DNA of 22,341 bases. Source: a virus. The position numbers and the translations under genes were made by a program. Shown piece by piece: positions 6,417-12,999 of the stretch. The notes below the pieces were generated by a model. It made no database searches and was not told where the DNA came from. It worked only from the letters and a program-made list of their open reading frames with translations. Location of the stretch: IMG/VR virus record IMGVR_UViG_3300004154_000051, positions 1 to 22,341 of that record. One strand, 5' to 3'. Position 1 is the stretch's first letter. Every line of letters begins with the position of its first letter.

Positions 6417-6490
6417 ATGCCCTGTGAGACGTTCTAGTATTGAAAATGACCTACCATGTGGTTTAGTAGCTAGAACGTCTCCTGGGGCAT
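6417..6490. repeat. Large imperfect inverted repeat
   Basis: Outer arms ATGCCC (6417-6422) and GGGCAT (6485-6490) and inner arms GAGACGTTCTAG (6426-6437) and CTAGAACGTCTC (6470-6481) pair as 6 + 12 bp around a 3x3 internal loop. The 32-nt apical region can form a further small hairpin (CTACCA/TGGT). Confidence 0.85.
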
Positions 6491-6690
6491 CCTGGTAAGA
6501 ATCAGAGGCATGTATACCCAACACTGAGAGCGTACAAACAACTGCCAGGAGAACCCCTGTGTTAGAGAAACTATTCCATACCAAATTACTAGGAAATGTG
6601 TTAATACGTTCTGTTGCCTTTCTCAAGTGCCTTCGTTGGAATCCGTGGCTGTTCTCTTGGCTGTTCTCGACGACAGTCGGCCAACTGGGG

Positions 6691-6711
6691 AATTTTCCCG
6701 AAGGGAAAATT
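6691..6711. repeat. Perfect 9-bp hairpin with GAA loop
   Basis: AATTTTCCC-GAA-GGGAAAATT. No T-run follows, so it is not a standard terminator. Confidence 0.8.
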
Positions 6712-6722
6712 TTCCAGCTCTT

Positions 6723-6757
6723 CTCACCGAAGGCTTTCAGCGAAAGCCGCAGGTGAG
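6723..6757. repeat. Nested symmetric hairpin
   Basis: CTCACC, internal loop GAA/GCA, then GGCTTTC-AGC-GAAAGCC and closing GGTGAG: 13 base pairs in 35 nt. On the plus strand it is followed by CTTTCTTTATT, so it could act as a rightward terminator; it could equally be part of an RNA or origin structure. Confidence 0.8.
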
Positions 6758-6963
6758 CTTTCTTTATTCCTATTAGCTTCTCAGAGAAGATTCCAGATAT
6801 CTTAAGGAACGGGTTTTCTCCTTGAAGTTTGAAACCACCCTCCCACTTTTTTACCAGGGTTTCAACCCTGCGGCAAAAAATTTCTCCTACCCCTCCAACC
6901 CCCATTTTGGGTCTGTTTCGAGGTCGTTTTTGATGCTTTTTTCAAGTATTTTTGATGTGCCTC

Positions 6964-6992
6964 TTGACAATCTCTTGGTTTGTGATTATCAT
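6964..6992 (+). promoter_or_regulatory. Sigma-70 promoter of the replication unit
   Basis: TTGACA (6964-6969), 17-bp spacer, TATCAT (6987-6992). The roughly 30-nt leader has a small TTACG/CGTAG stem just before the AAGGAGGG ribosome site. Confidence 0.85.
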
Positions 6993-7029
6993 ATACGCTT
7001 ACGAAAAACGTAGAAGGAGGGTTTTGAAG

Positions 7030-8214
7030 ATGGGTACGTTTACTCGACCTTGGGACATCGTTGCGGGGAGCCTCCCCGCTATTTTTGAAGTTGACTGCAC
7101 AAAAGAACGTCCGGTGTTCTATCTTATGGATGATCTGTTGATGGGCATGGGCATGTTGAACACCTCTGTTTTTTATGGCGTTGAGGAGTTCAAGACTGAC
7201 GGCCAAAGGTTGGCTGGGTTGGAAGTCCTTCGTCGTGTTGCCTCCCGCACCATTTCGTTCGGGAAGGCATTTGAGGTTTTGCCTCTACAGCAGATCGTTG
7301 ATCCTGGTCAGTCCCGTGGGTACTTCTGCCCACTTACGTTGGAACTTGTAACCACCACGGTAGCGAGACTCATGCGGGCCGGTCTTCTCTTGAGGTTCGG
7401 GACGGCAACCATGGGAACCGCCCCATCATATTCGCTGAACTTTCAAAAGGTGTTTGCGTCTCTGTCTGAACGTGTACCGTTGCTCGGGAAGCAGTTTAAG
7501 CAGACGGACAAGATCAAAGATGCTTTGAAGGCCGTAATCAGTCATCGACATTTCGGTGTGGCGTGTGTGTTCGCGTCTCGTTTAGGAACGGGGGTGGACA
7601 TACCAAAAAGTGATATTATGGAAATTTTAGCGGGAGTAACAAAGGACATGCCTAATTTCAAAGAGATGATGGCAGCAACGACAGCGAAGGCGAAGAAGGC
7701 GGAAGCGGCCCGCCTGGAAAAGTTGCAGGAGGCTCCGATCCTGCGGTGGAAGACCACGGTGAAGAAAGACATGGATGTTGAGAATCGTGTCTTTATCTAT
7801 CCTGATGCGGTGATTGCTCATTGGGATAATGTCGTGCAGAAGCATGACAAATTCAAGGATGCCTCCCCGACTGTGATGACGAAGGGAGACAAGGCGAGTC
7901 TGAAGTCCAAGGTTATGTCCTTGGTGAAGAAGGGCATGACAGAGGATGACATCCGTGAGCATTTCCGTCTGATCGTTTTGGGGTGGTCTTACATCCGGGC
8001 ACAGTCGGTCAAGACCGTAGGTGTTCGGGCTGATGGCACTACCTATTCGATGTACCTACCCGTCCATCCCACCCTGCGACTGTTCACTTATATGTGGGAT
8101 GACCTCAACCCGCAGTTGCTTAAATCCGCCAAGCGGTTCCAGCGTCCTGCTGAACTCCCCACGGATACGAAGCCGAAGCAGACTGCAACAGAGGAAGAAG
8201 TTTTCCATGTCTAA
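7030..8214 (+). CDS. Unknown protein, first gene of the replication unit, 394 aa
   Basis: Start ATG 7030 behind AAGGAGGG; an in-frame upstream extension would include the promoter and is rejected. I do not recognise a family. The part around residues 60-150 (VLRRVASRTISFGKAF to MGTAPSYSL) has the look of a winged-helix region. A charged stretch full of Lys/Ala follows (about 215-240), and the C-terminus contains MTEDDIREHFRLIVLGWSYI. No nucleotide-binding motif is seen. Its place, directly downstream of the structured region and upstream of loader, helicase and primase genes, is where phage origin-binding or replisome-organiser proteins are often found. That role is inference. The gene contains dyad copy 6 and ends overlapping the next start. 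Confidence 0.7.
   Translation: MGTFTRPWDIVAGSLPAIFEVDCTKERPVFYLMDDLLMGMGMLNTSVFYGVEEFKTDGQRLAGLEVLRRVASRTISFGKAFEVLPLQQIVDPGQSRGYFCPLTLELVTTTVARLMRAGLLLRFGTATMGTAPSYSLNFQKVFASLSERVPLLGKQFKQTDKIKDALKAVISHRHFGVACVFASRLGTGVDIPKSDIMEILAGVTKDMPNFKEMMAATTAKAKKAEAARLEKLQEAPILRWKTTVKKDMDVENRVFIYPDAVIAHWDNVVQKHDKFKDASPTVMTKGDKASLKSKVMSLVKKGMTEDDIREHFRLIVLGWSYIRAQSVKTVGVRADGTTYSMYLPVHPTLRLFTYMWDDLNPQLLKSAKRFQRPAELPTDTKPKQTATEEEVFHV
7086..7099. promoter_or_regulatory. Copy 6 of dispersed 14-bp dyad, inside a gene
   Basis: TGAAGTTGACTGCA with ATTTT before and CAAAAG after, so the flanks resemble copy 1 as well. It lies 57 bp into the gene starting at 7030, about 95 bp after its promoter. Confidence 0.5.
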
Positions 8215-9088
8215 TACTGGCAGCGGTGATAAAAAGATTATTGACCGGGTGTTGCGGTTTCCTTGGGAACTCATAGATTCAACGCATGTGTGGGGTGGGA
8301 CGGATGATAAAGAGGTTATCACAAAGATGCTGGCGGTGTCTGGGGTTTCTGATGCTTGTCTTGAACCACTCGTTAAGAACACAGCGAGGTTCGCTCAGAT
8401 AGCCATTCCGAATATCTTGATGTTGAACAACAGTAGGAATCCTATCCTGGCATACAGGAACTTCTGGCGTAACCTCCCGCTTAGTCGGGAGATCGACAGA
8501 CCTACGGATGTTTTGGGGCCGGAACTCACACAGGATGAACAGTACACAGTGATGCGTGCGTACAAGTTTGATGCACCGTACCGCACTGTGTTTCATTTTG
8601 CGAAGGACAAGGAGTCTGTTGATAGCCTTGCCAGTTACATTGTCGGGACGGCTATGCTGACTTCCTATGTCTGCTGCTTGTCTACGACTGTGGGCAACGC
8701 TTTTGATGTGAGCCGTGATAACTCCTTTTCACAGCAACCCCTAGAAGAGTTTGAAGCCTTGAGGCGTACCCCCATGTTGGTGCTGACTGATCTTGTAGAC
8801 GGCACTAAGATATCCGGTGATAGATTTGAAAAGGGATATGGCACCTTGAGTTCCTTGTTATATGACCGCTATCATAACGGACGTACCACTGTGTTCATTG
8901 ATGATGTGGCATGGCCTTTAATTGCTGATCCTGATGAGGGGGCACCCCGCTTTGACATGCAAGGTATCAAGGCAATCACAGATGAATGGCCTGCTATTTT
9001 GAAGAAGTATCTCATGGACACACGAACCCGCATCCATTGCGATTTGGACAAGAAGTCGAACAAGGGGGTTTGGCATGTCAGTCGGTAG
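8207..9088 (+). CDS. Helicase-loader-like protein (DnaC/DnaI type) with degenerate P-loop
   Basis: 293 aa from ATG 8207 (AGAGGAAG upstream), overlapping the previous gene by 8 bp. Residues 190-232 resemble DnaC-family loaders: a Walker-B-like MLVLTDL, then FEKGYGTLSSLLYDRYHNGR and a sensor-1-like TTVFIDD. Where a Walker A GxxGxGKT would be expected (about residues 140-150) the sequence is ASYIVGTAMLTSYV, with no P-loop lysine. It lies directly before dnaB, with the next start inside its 3' end, as expected of a loader. If the assignment is right, ATP binding is probably lost or altered. The family call is tentative. Confidence 0.5.
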   Translation: MSNTGSGDKKIIDRVLRFPWELIDSTHVWGGTDDKEVITKMLAVSGVSDACLEPLVKNTARFAQIAIPNILMLNNSRNPILAYRNFWRNLPLSREIDRPTDVLGPELTQDEQYTVMRAYKFDAPYRTVFHFAKDKESVDSLASYIVGTAMLTSYVCCLSTTVGNAFDVSRDNSFSQQPLEEFEALRRTPMLVLTDLVDGTKISGDRFEKGYGTLSSLLYDRYHNGRTTVFIDDVAWPLIADPDEGAPRFDMQGIKAITDEWPAILKKYLMDTRTRIHCDLDKKSNKGVWHVSR

Positions 9089-10643
9089 ATACTTCCTTCA
9101 ATCTTTATTGCAGGGATCAGATTCCAAAGCAAAGAAAGCACGGTTTCTTCAGTCCAAACTCGATGGGGTGGATGAGAACGCTTTTGAACGTGTTGAAGAG
9201 CGTGACGCATTTACATACTTGAATGAGTTCTTTGAACAGTATGGTGTCCTCCCTTCTATCAATGTTGCACAAGCGGATACTGGTATTATTTTCACCGCAG
9301 CGGAACTTGAAGAGCCTTTTGAGTTCTGGTGTACTGCTTTGAAGGAATATCGTAAGGAAACGCTGATTGGTGATTTGGTTGCGGAGGCATCCCGCCTGCA
9401 TATTGAGGGTAAAGTTGATATCCGCAACAAAAAGATAGAAGAGGCTTTGGAAGTTCTGCGTAATTTCGGGGAGGGCAAGAAGCACATCAAGAAATTGAGT
9501 GAACTTGTCCCAGAGATTATGGAGAGACACAACGCCATTCGCAGTAACGAGCGTGTGACTGGTGTTCGTTTTGGGCTTCCATATCTGGATGGTTTGACCG
9601 GAGGTGGGCAGGCATCTGACCTATGGGTCATTGCCGGTAACACAGGATCAGGTAAGACCTTCTTGCAGTGTCGCATGGCCCTTGGTGCTGTGATGGGTAG
9701 GAAGCCTGAACATTTTTTTGTGGGGATGGAGAACCTTCCCGAAATCTTTGAGCGTCGGCAGATTGGTCGGTTGCGGGAAGGTGAAGAACTGGAGACTTGG
9801 GAACCAGCTACAGCACTTTTCATTTCAATGGAGATGTCGAATCTTCAGATCGCTTCCAGGGCATTGTCCCTCGGGACTCTGACCAGTGGGACGCAGTTAC
9901 GTCGTGGTGAGATGACCATGTTTTCTGAGCAATTCATTCAGGAGTTCAGTTCTCGTTGGAAGGCGTGCGGGGTGGACGAACGCCTGATTCTCATCGAAGG
10001 TAATATCAACATGACGGTGAACGATGTCTTATACTATATCCGTCAGTACCGGCCAGCTATCGTGTTTGTTGATGGTGCTTACCTCCTCAAGATGAAGGGC
10101 GGGCATGGTGATAAGCAGTGGGAGAGGATTTCAGAAATCTTGGAATTGTTGAAACGTATAGCGATGGCGGAACAGATTCCTATTATTTGCACCTTCCAGT
10201 TTAACCAGAAGGCCAAAGACCAGCAGGTTCACGACATCATGGGTGGTCAGGCCATTGGTCAGATAGCCTCTGTCATCATTAAAATATCTGACGACACTGA
10301 GGACATGACCGGGAAGGCGTTTACAGTAGCCGATATGGATGCCAAAGTCGCTACCCTGCTTAAAGGGCGTTCAGGTGAAAGAGGCCAGATCAAGTTGTTG
10401 TACAACATGACATCCACGCAAATCACAGAGACATCTGTCAGTGGTACGTCTGTTGACTTCGAGATGCAGACGCGGGGGGCAGACCCTATGCAGGCATTTG
10501 TATCCAGTAATCGTCCAGACGATGCCGATGACTTCATCATTGACATTCCAGAAGTTAGGAGTACCGATGATTCCAATACGGGTAGCCCTAATAGTACGTC
10601 CTCTTCCGGGGAACGGACACTTTCTAGTTTGTTAAGGCCCTAA
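9075..10643 (+). CDS. dnaB: Replicative DNA helicase, DnaB family
   Basis: 522 aa; ATG 9075 lies inside the end of the loader-like gene (14-bp overlap). The RecA-fold motor is clear: Walker A GNTGSGKT (188-195), ISMEMS (250-255), Walker B AIVFVDGAYLL (328-338) and the IPIICTFQFNQKAK motif with Gln and Asn (about 366-379). The N-terminal 160 residues are helical, as in DnaB. Between Walker A and ISMEMS lies an insertion of about 35 charged residues (RKPEHFFVGMEN to ETWEP) not usual in the family. The C-terminus is a Ser/Thr/Asp-rich tail ending ERTLSSLLRP, likely flexible and possibly protein-binding. It unwinds DNA at the phage fork with the primase encoded downstream. Confidence 0.9.
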   Translation: MSVGRYFLQSLLQGSDSKAKKARFLQSKLDGVDENAFERVEERDAFTYLNEFFEQYGVLPSINVAQADTGIIFTAAELEEPFEFWCTALKEYRKETLIGDLVAEASRLHIEGKVDIRNKKIEEALEVLRNFGEGKKHIKKLSELVPEIMERHNAIRSNERVTGVRFGLPYLDGLTGGGQASDLWVIAGNTGSGKTFLQCRMALGAVMGRKPEHFFVGMENLPEIFERRQIGRLREGEELETWEPATALFISMEMSNLQIASRALSLGTLTSGTQLRRGEMTMFSEQFIQEFSSRWKACGVDERLILIEGNINMTVNDVLYYIRQYRPAIVFVDGAYLLKMKGGHGDKQWERISEILELLKRIAMAEQIPIICTFQFNQKAKDQQVHDIMGGQAIGQIASVIIKISDDTEDMTGKAFTVADMDAKVATLLKGRSGERGQIKLLYNMTSTQITETSVSGTSVDFEMQTRGADPMQAFVSSNRPDDADDFIIDIPEVRSTDDSNTGSPNSTSSSGERTLSSLLRP

Positions 10644-10651
10644 GTTTCTAC

Positions 10652-10680
10652 TTGACAGTTTTAGAACTTGTTGCTATCTT
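10652..10680 (+). promoter_or_regulatory. Sigma-70 promoter before the primase gene
   Basis: TTGACA (10652-10657), 17-bp spacer, TATCTT (10675-10680), starting nine bases after the helicase stop. Confidence 0.75.
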
Positions 10681-10716
10681 AGGTATCCCAAACGTGAGAA
10701 TGGAGGGAACACACAA

Positions 10717-10770
10717 ATGCTGCAAAAACTTTTCAAAATGGTGGGAGTACCGTGGACACCAAAGACGTAA
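10717..10770 (+). CDS. Possible 17-codon leader peptide overlapping the primase start
   Basis: ATG 10717 has the best ribosome site of the region (GGAGGG, nine bases upstream) and encodes MLQKLFKMVGVPWTPKT, then TAA at 10768-10770. The primase GTG start (10752) lies inside it in another frame, with GGGAG upstream. Translation of the leader could open or couple the primase start. It may instead be that the site serves an unrecognised longer start, but no in-frame start for primase exists there. Confidence 0.4.
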   Translation: MLQKLFKMVGVPWTPKT

Positions 10771-11840
10771 AGACTTTCTTGGAACATGCCGGTCTGAAGA
10801 ACATTCAGATCGACCAGGACCGGGGGTGGGTTCGTGCCAGTTGTCCTTTTGCTCCGTACAAGCATCAGAAAGGTACGGACTCCAACCCCTCCTTTGGGGT
10901 GAGGGTTCCTGATGAGGAGGTCAAGACTCCGTATTATACCTGTCTGTCTTGTGACTCTTCTGGGAGCCTCCCCGCCCTGGTGGCATCATTGCAGTTTCTT
11001 ACTGGCAAGTCTTTGCGGGAAGCCAGTCTGTATATACAAAGTTTTCCAGAGGCATTCCCGTTCAATGAAGCGAACGGTGAGCATAAGAAAAAGCGTGTCA
11101 AGGTTGATAAGTACCTTGATGTGTATGAGCAGGAAAGGCACAACAATGTTCCCATCCCGCAGAAGACATTGGATAACTACCCATTGATTTGGGAGATAGA
11201 CTCCGCTGCGGCAGAGGAGGCCAAGGATTACTTGAAGAGTCGAAAGATTTCAGAGCAGGTTGTTAAGGATTACCAGTTGCGCCTTTACGTTGACTATCTT
11301 GGGCGGGTGGGAATCATTACTCCCATCATGGCACAGAGCGGGAAAGACACATTAGACCTGTGGGTTAGGATGGTAGCCTCTAAGAGGTTCTTCAGGCTCA
11401 CAGCAGAGATGACAGGATGTGTTGTCAACTATAAGGCCACAGGGAAGTGGTTCGGTCAGCAGTATTTGGGACAGAGCCAGACGGTCATCCTGGTGGAGGG
11501 GGCGTTTGACCTCCTACGCTTGGTGTCCATCGTTCCCAATAGGGATAAGGTGGTGGTGCTGGCATCTTTCGGGATGCCTTCCAAGGAACAGATTGATGGA
11601 CTATACGCAACCAACGTGTTCGTGGGTTTCGATGCGGATGATGCCGGGAAGGCTATGGCAAGTAAGGTTATTCGTAATATAACGGTTCCGTTTCTGGCCG
11701 TACTGTATTGGGACTTGGTTGGGGTTAAGGATGCCGGTGATCTTTCGGATTCCAGCCAGTTCGTCAAGGTGTACAACGGGATGATTCATATCGACAAGAA
11801 GACCTTCACTGATGTTGAAAATCTTAAAAAATCTTCTTGA
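10752..11840 (+). CDS. DNA primase, DnaG type
   Basis: 362 aa from GTG 10752. The N-terminus has a CHC2-type zinc finger: C31, H38, C64 and C67 around FGVRV and YYTCLSCDSSGSLPALV. The TOPRIM catalytic domain is visible as ILVEGAFDLL with Glu249, VGFDADDAGK with Asp294/Asp296, and KDAGDLS. The chain is short for DnaG and lacks the C-terminal helicase-binding domain of bacterial primases, as is common in phages. It makes RNA primers for lagging-strand synthesis, together with the DnaB helicase just upstream. The stop TGA forms part of the next -35 box. Confidence 0.9.
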   Translation: MDTKDVKTFLEHAGLKNIQIDQDRGWVRASCPFAPYKHQKGTDSNPSFGVRVPDEEVKTPYYTCLSCDSSGSLPALVASLQFLTGKSLREASLYIQSFPEAFPFNEANGEHKKKRVKVDKYLDVYEQERHNNVPIPQKTLDNYPLIWEIDSAAAEEAKDYLKSRKISEQVVKDYQLRLYVDYLGRVGIITPIMAQSGKDTLDLWVRMVASKRFFRLTAEMTGCVVNYKATGKWFGQQYLGQSQTVILVEGAFDLLRLVSIVPNRDKVVVLASFGMPSKEQIDGLYATNVFVGFDADDAGKAMASKVIRNITVPFLAVLYWDLVGVKDAGDLSDSSQFVKVYNGMIHIDKKTFTDVENLKKSS

Positions 11841-11865
11841 CATTTTCTAGGAAAGTGCTTATTAT
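11837..11865 (+). promoter_or_regulatory. Sigma-70 promoter, upstream of tandem pair before ssb
   Basis: TTGACA (11837-11842), 17-bp spacer TTTTCTAGGAAAGTGCT, TATTAT (11860-11865). The -35 contains the primase stop. A-rich sequence precedes it. Confidence 0.85.
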
Positions 11866-11871
11866 TGTTTC

Positions 11872-11885
11872 TGAAGTCAATGTGA
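11872..11885. promoter_or_regulatory. Copy 7 of dispersed 14-bp dyad
   Basis: TGAAGTCAATGTGA, two bases off the consensus, six bases after the -10 box and followed by AAAAAGTTTGGGGGAGG. The order promoter, dyad, A-run, ribosome site is the same as at 3561-3633. Confidence 0.55.
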
Positions 11886-11910
11886 AAAAAGTTTGGGGGA
11901 GGAAAGAAAA

Positions 11911-11928
11911 ATGCCATATTTTGCTTGA
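11911..11928 (+). other. Five-codon mini-ORF behind a strong ribosome site
   Basis: GGGGGAGG (11895-11902) is followed by ATG CCA TAT TTT GCT TGA (MPYFA). The TGA is inside the -35 box of the second promoter. It may be a leader peptide or the remains of a displaced gene start. Confidence 0.4.
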
Positions 11929-11952
11929 CAAAACTAGAAAAAGTCGTATATT
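11925..11952 (+). promoter_or_regulatory. Sigma-70 promoter, downstream of tandem pair, for ssb
   Basis: TTGACA (11925-11930), 16-bp spacer AAACTAGAAAAAGTCG, TATATT (11947-11952). Confidence 0.8.
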
Positions 11953-11957
11953 AGTAC

Positions 11958-11974
11958 TGACACCTGGAGTGTCA
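11958..11974 (+). promoter_or_regulatory. Hairpin at the 5' end of the ssb leader
   Basis: TGACAC-CTGGA-GTGTCA, six base pairs with a 5-nt loop, at about +1 of the second promoter. gp32-like proteins are known to repress their own mRNA through leader structure; such a role here is inference. Confidence 0.5.
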
Positions 11975-12020
11975 AACAACCCATGTAAAGCCCCAGAGCG
12001 GGCGATAGGAGAAGACAGTT

Positions 12021-12839
12021 ATGTCTGGTATTCTTTATGGTGACGATGGTTGGAAGCGGGATGCGGAAGAGCGTGAACGTGCAGCCGCACGCAAGATGGG
12101 AGGGGATGACTACCAGCCCTTCCGGTTCTTCCAGAAGGTGGGTGACTCCGCTTATCTGCTGTTTCTGGATGACCCGATTGCCTTTGTCGAGGAGCATGGT
12201 CTGTACCAGCCGGGGGCCAGCCCGCCCATTTCGTGGCATACCTGCGGAATGGACTTTTTCGGGAAGTGCCCTCTCTGTGATGGTGCCAAGCAGTACCCCG
12301 ACAAGAAGGCCGGGAAGTCTCTCACCCTGTACGGGTCTGTTCTGAACCTGACCGGGTATCGAAACAAAAAGGGTGAGGAAGTCAAGATGGCGAAGAACCT
12401 GATCCAGTTGAAGGCGAAGGTTCGCGCCAAGGTTCCCGACAAGAAGGCTCTGGCGGGGGGTTCGATGGCTTGGTCGATTTGGAAGTTTACCCGCTACGAC
12501 AAGCAGTCGGGGACGGGGGAGGATTTCGACTTCATCAAGAAGGTGTCGCCTGCTGATCTCCAGGCTGACCCCGAACTGATGCGGTTCCTTCCCCAAGGCA
12601 TCCCCTTTGAGGATTTCATCCAGCCGTTTGACTACGGGAAGATTCTGGCCCCTCAGAGTCTTGAAGCTCTGGAGGACGCCGCGAAGCGTTTCTTCGGTGG
12701 TGGTGTGACCAGTTACTCTCAGCCTGCTCCTGCCCCGATGGCGGCTCCCTCCCTGGTGGCCCCTTCTGAGGCCCCTGCCGACCTTGTGTCCCCTCCCCCT
12801 GCCGGTATGACCGGCCAGGACATCCGCTCCCTCCTGTAA
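12021..12839 (+). CDS. Single-stranded DNA-binding protein, gp32-like
   Basis: 272 aa from ATG 12021 (TAGGAGAAG upstream). The core follows the phage SSB pattern: FRFFQKVGDSAYLLFLDDP (34-52), an EEHG segment, then a likely zinc site H73, C75, C83, C86 (WHTCGMDFFGKCPLC), and GSVLNLTGYRNKKGEE. A basic N-terminal segment may mediate cooperativity. The C-terminus is a Pro/Ala-rich linker with a short tail ending MTGQDIRSLL, where partner proteins would bind. It coats single-stranded DNA for the helicase, primase, polymerase and recombinase encoded nearby. Two promoters precede it, fitting the high level such a protein needs. Identity rests on pattern, not on full alignment. Confidence 0.75.
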   Translation: MSGILYGDDGWKRDAEERERAAARKMGGDDYQPFRFFQKVGDSAYLLFLDDPIAFVEEHGLYQPGASPPISWHTCGMDFFGKCPLCDGAKQYPDKKAGKSLTLYGSVLNLTGYRNKKGEEVKMAKNLIQLKAKVRAKVPDKKALAGGSMAWSIWKFTRYDKQSGTGEDFDFIKKVSPADLQADPELMRFLPQGIPFEDFIQPFDYGKILAPQSLEALEDAAKRFFGGGVTSYSQPAPAPMAAPSLVAPSEAPADLVSPPPAGMTGQDIRSLL

Positions 12840-12859
12840 ACCTCCAGCCTCCTTGGGAT

Positions 12860-12884
12860 GGGAACTCACGATGGGTGGGTTCCC
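12860..12884 (+). terminator. Hairpin terminator after ssb
   Basis: GGGAACTCAC-GATGG-GTGGGTTCCC, ten base pairs with one wobble, 20 bp after the ssb stop. The T-run that follows is interrupted (TCCTTTGGAGTTTCTTTG), so read-through to the tRNA is likely. Confidence 0.6.
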
Positions 12885-12909
12885 TCCTTTGGAGTTTCTT
12901 TGTGTGTCT

Positions 12910-12986
12910 GCTGGATTAGCTCAAATGGCTAGAGCCGCTGACTTGTAATCAGCAGGTTGCGGGTTCGAGTCCCGTGTCCAGCTCCA
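12910..12986 (+). tRNA. tRNA-Thr (anticodon UGU), CCA encoded
   Basis: 77 nt that fold into a full cloverleaf: acceptor GCTGGAT/GTCCAGC with one G-U pair, D stem GCTC/GAGC, anticodon stem GCTGA/TCAGC with loop CTTGTAA, T arm with TTCGAGT, discriminator T and encoded CCA. The anticodon TGT reads ACA threonine codons. It sits between ssb and the helicase, within the replication unit, and has no promoter of its own visible. The RNA ligase of this phage could repair it if cut. Confidence 0.95.
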
Positions 12987-12999
12987 CTAAAAATTTCGC

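Larger units (their letters stand above)
6392..6963. other. Structured region without a convincing gene
   Basis: About 570 bp between leftward and rightward genes. It contains a 74-bp inverted repeat (6417-6490), a tandem GGCTGTTCTC repeat (6647-6656 and 6659-6668), a perfect hairpin (6691-6711), a nested hairpin (6723-6757), a CTTCTC/GAGAAG hairpin (6777-6789) and a CAGGGT/ACCCTG hairpin (6855-6870). Long frames exist on both strands but run through these repeats and do not look like protein. A 65-codon frame from GTG 6559 has a fair AGGAGA site and cannot be fully excluded. The place, at the switch in gene direction and directly upstream of the replisome genes, fits a replication origin or a structured RNA. 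Confidence 0.5.

Noticed and set aside
6559-6756. 65-codon frame on the plus strand, GTG start with AGGAGA
   Set aside because: The ribosome site is fair, but half of the frame consists of the hairpins at 6691-6757 and no promoter precedes it. It was left as a remark, not a gene.
6402-6905. Open frame of 167 codons on the minus strand
   Set aside because: It runs through the large inverted repeat and three hairpins, has no good ribosome site and its composition does not look like a protein. The repeats explain the sequence better.
12910-12986. tRNA-Thr as an attachment-site remnant of integration
   Set aside because: It is a complete cloverleaf with CCA inside the replication unit, far from int, and no second copy of its 3' end is seen near int.
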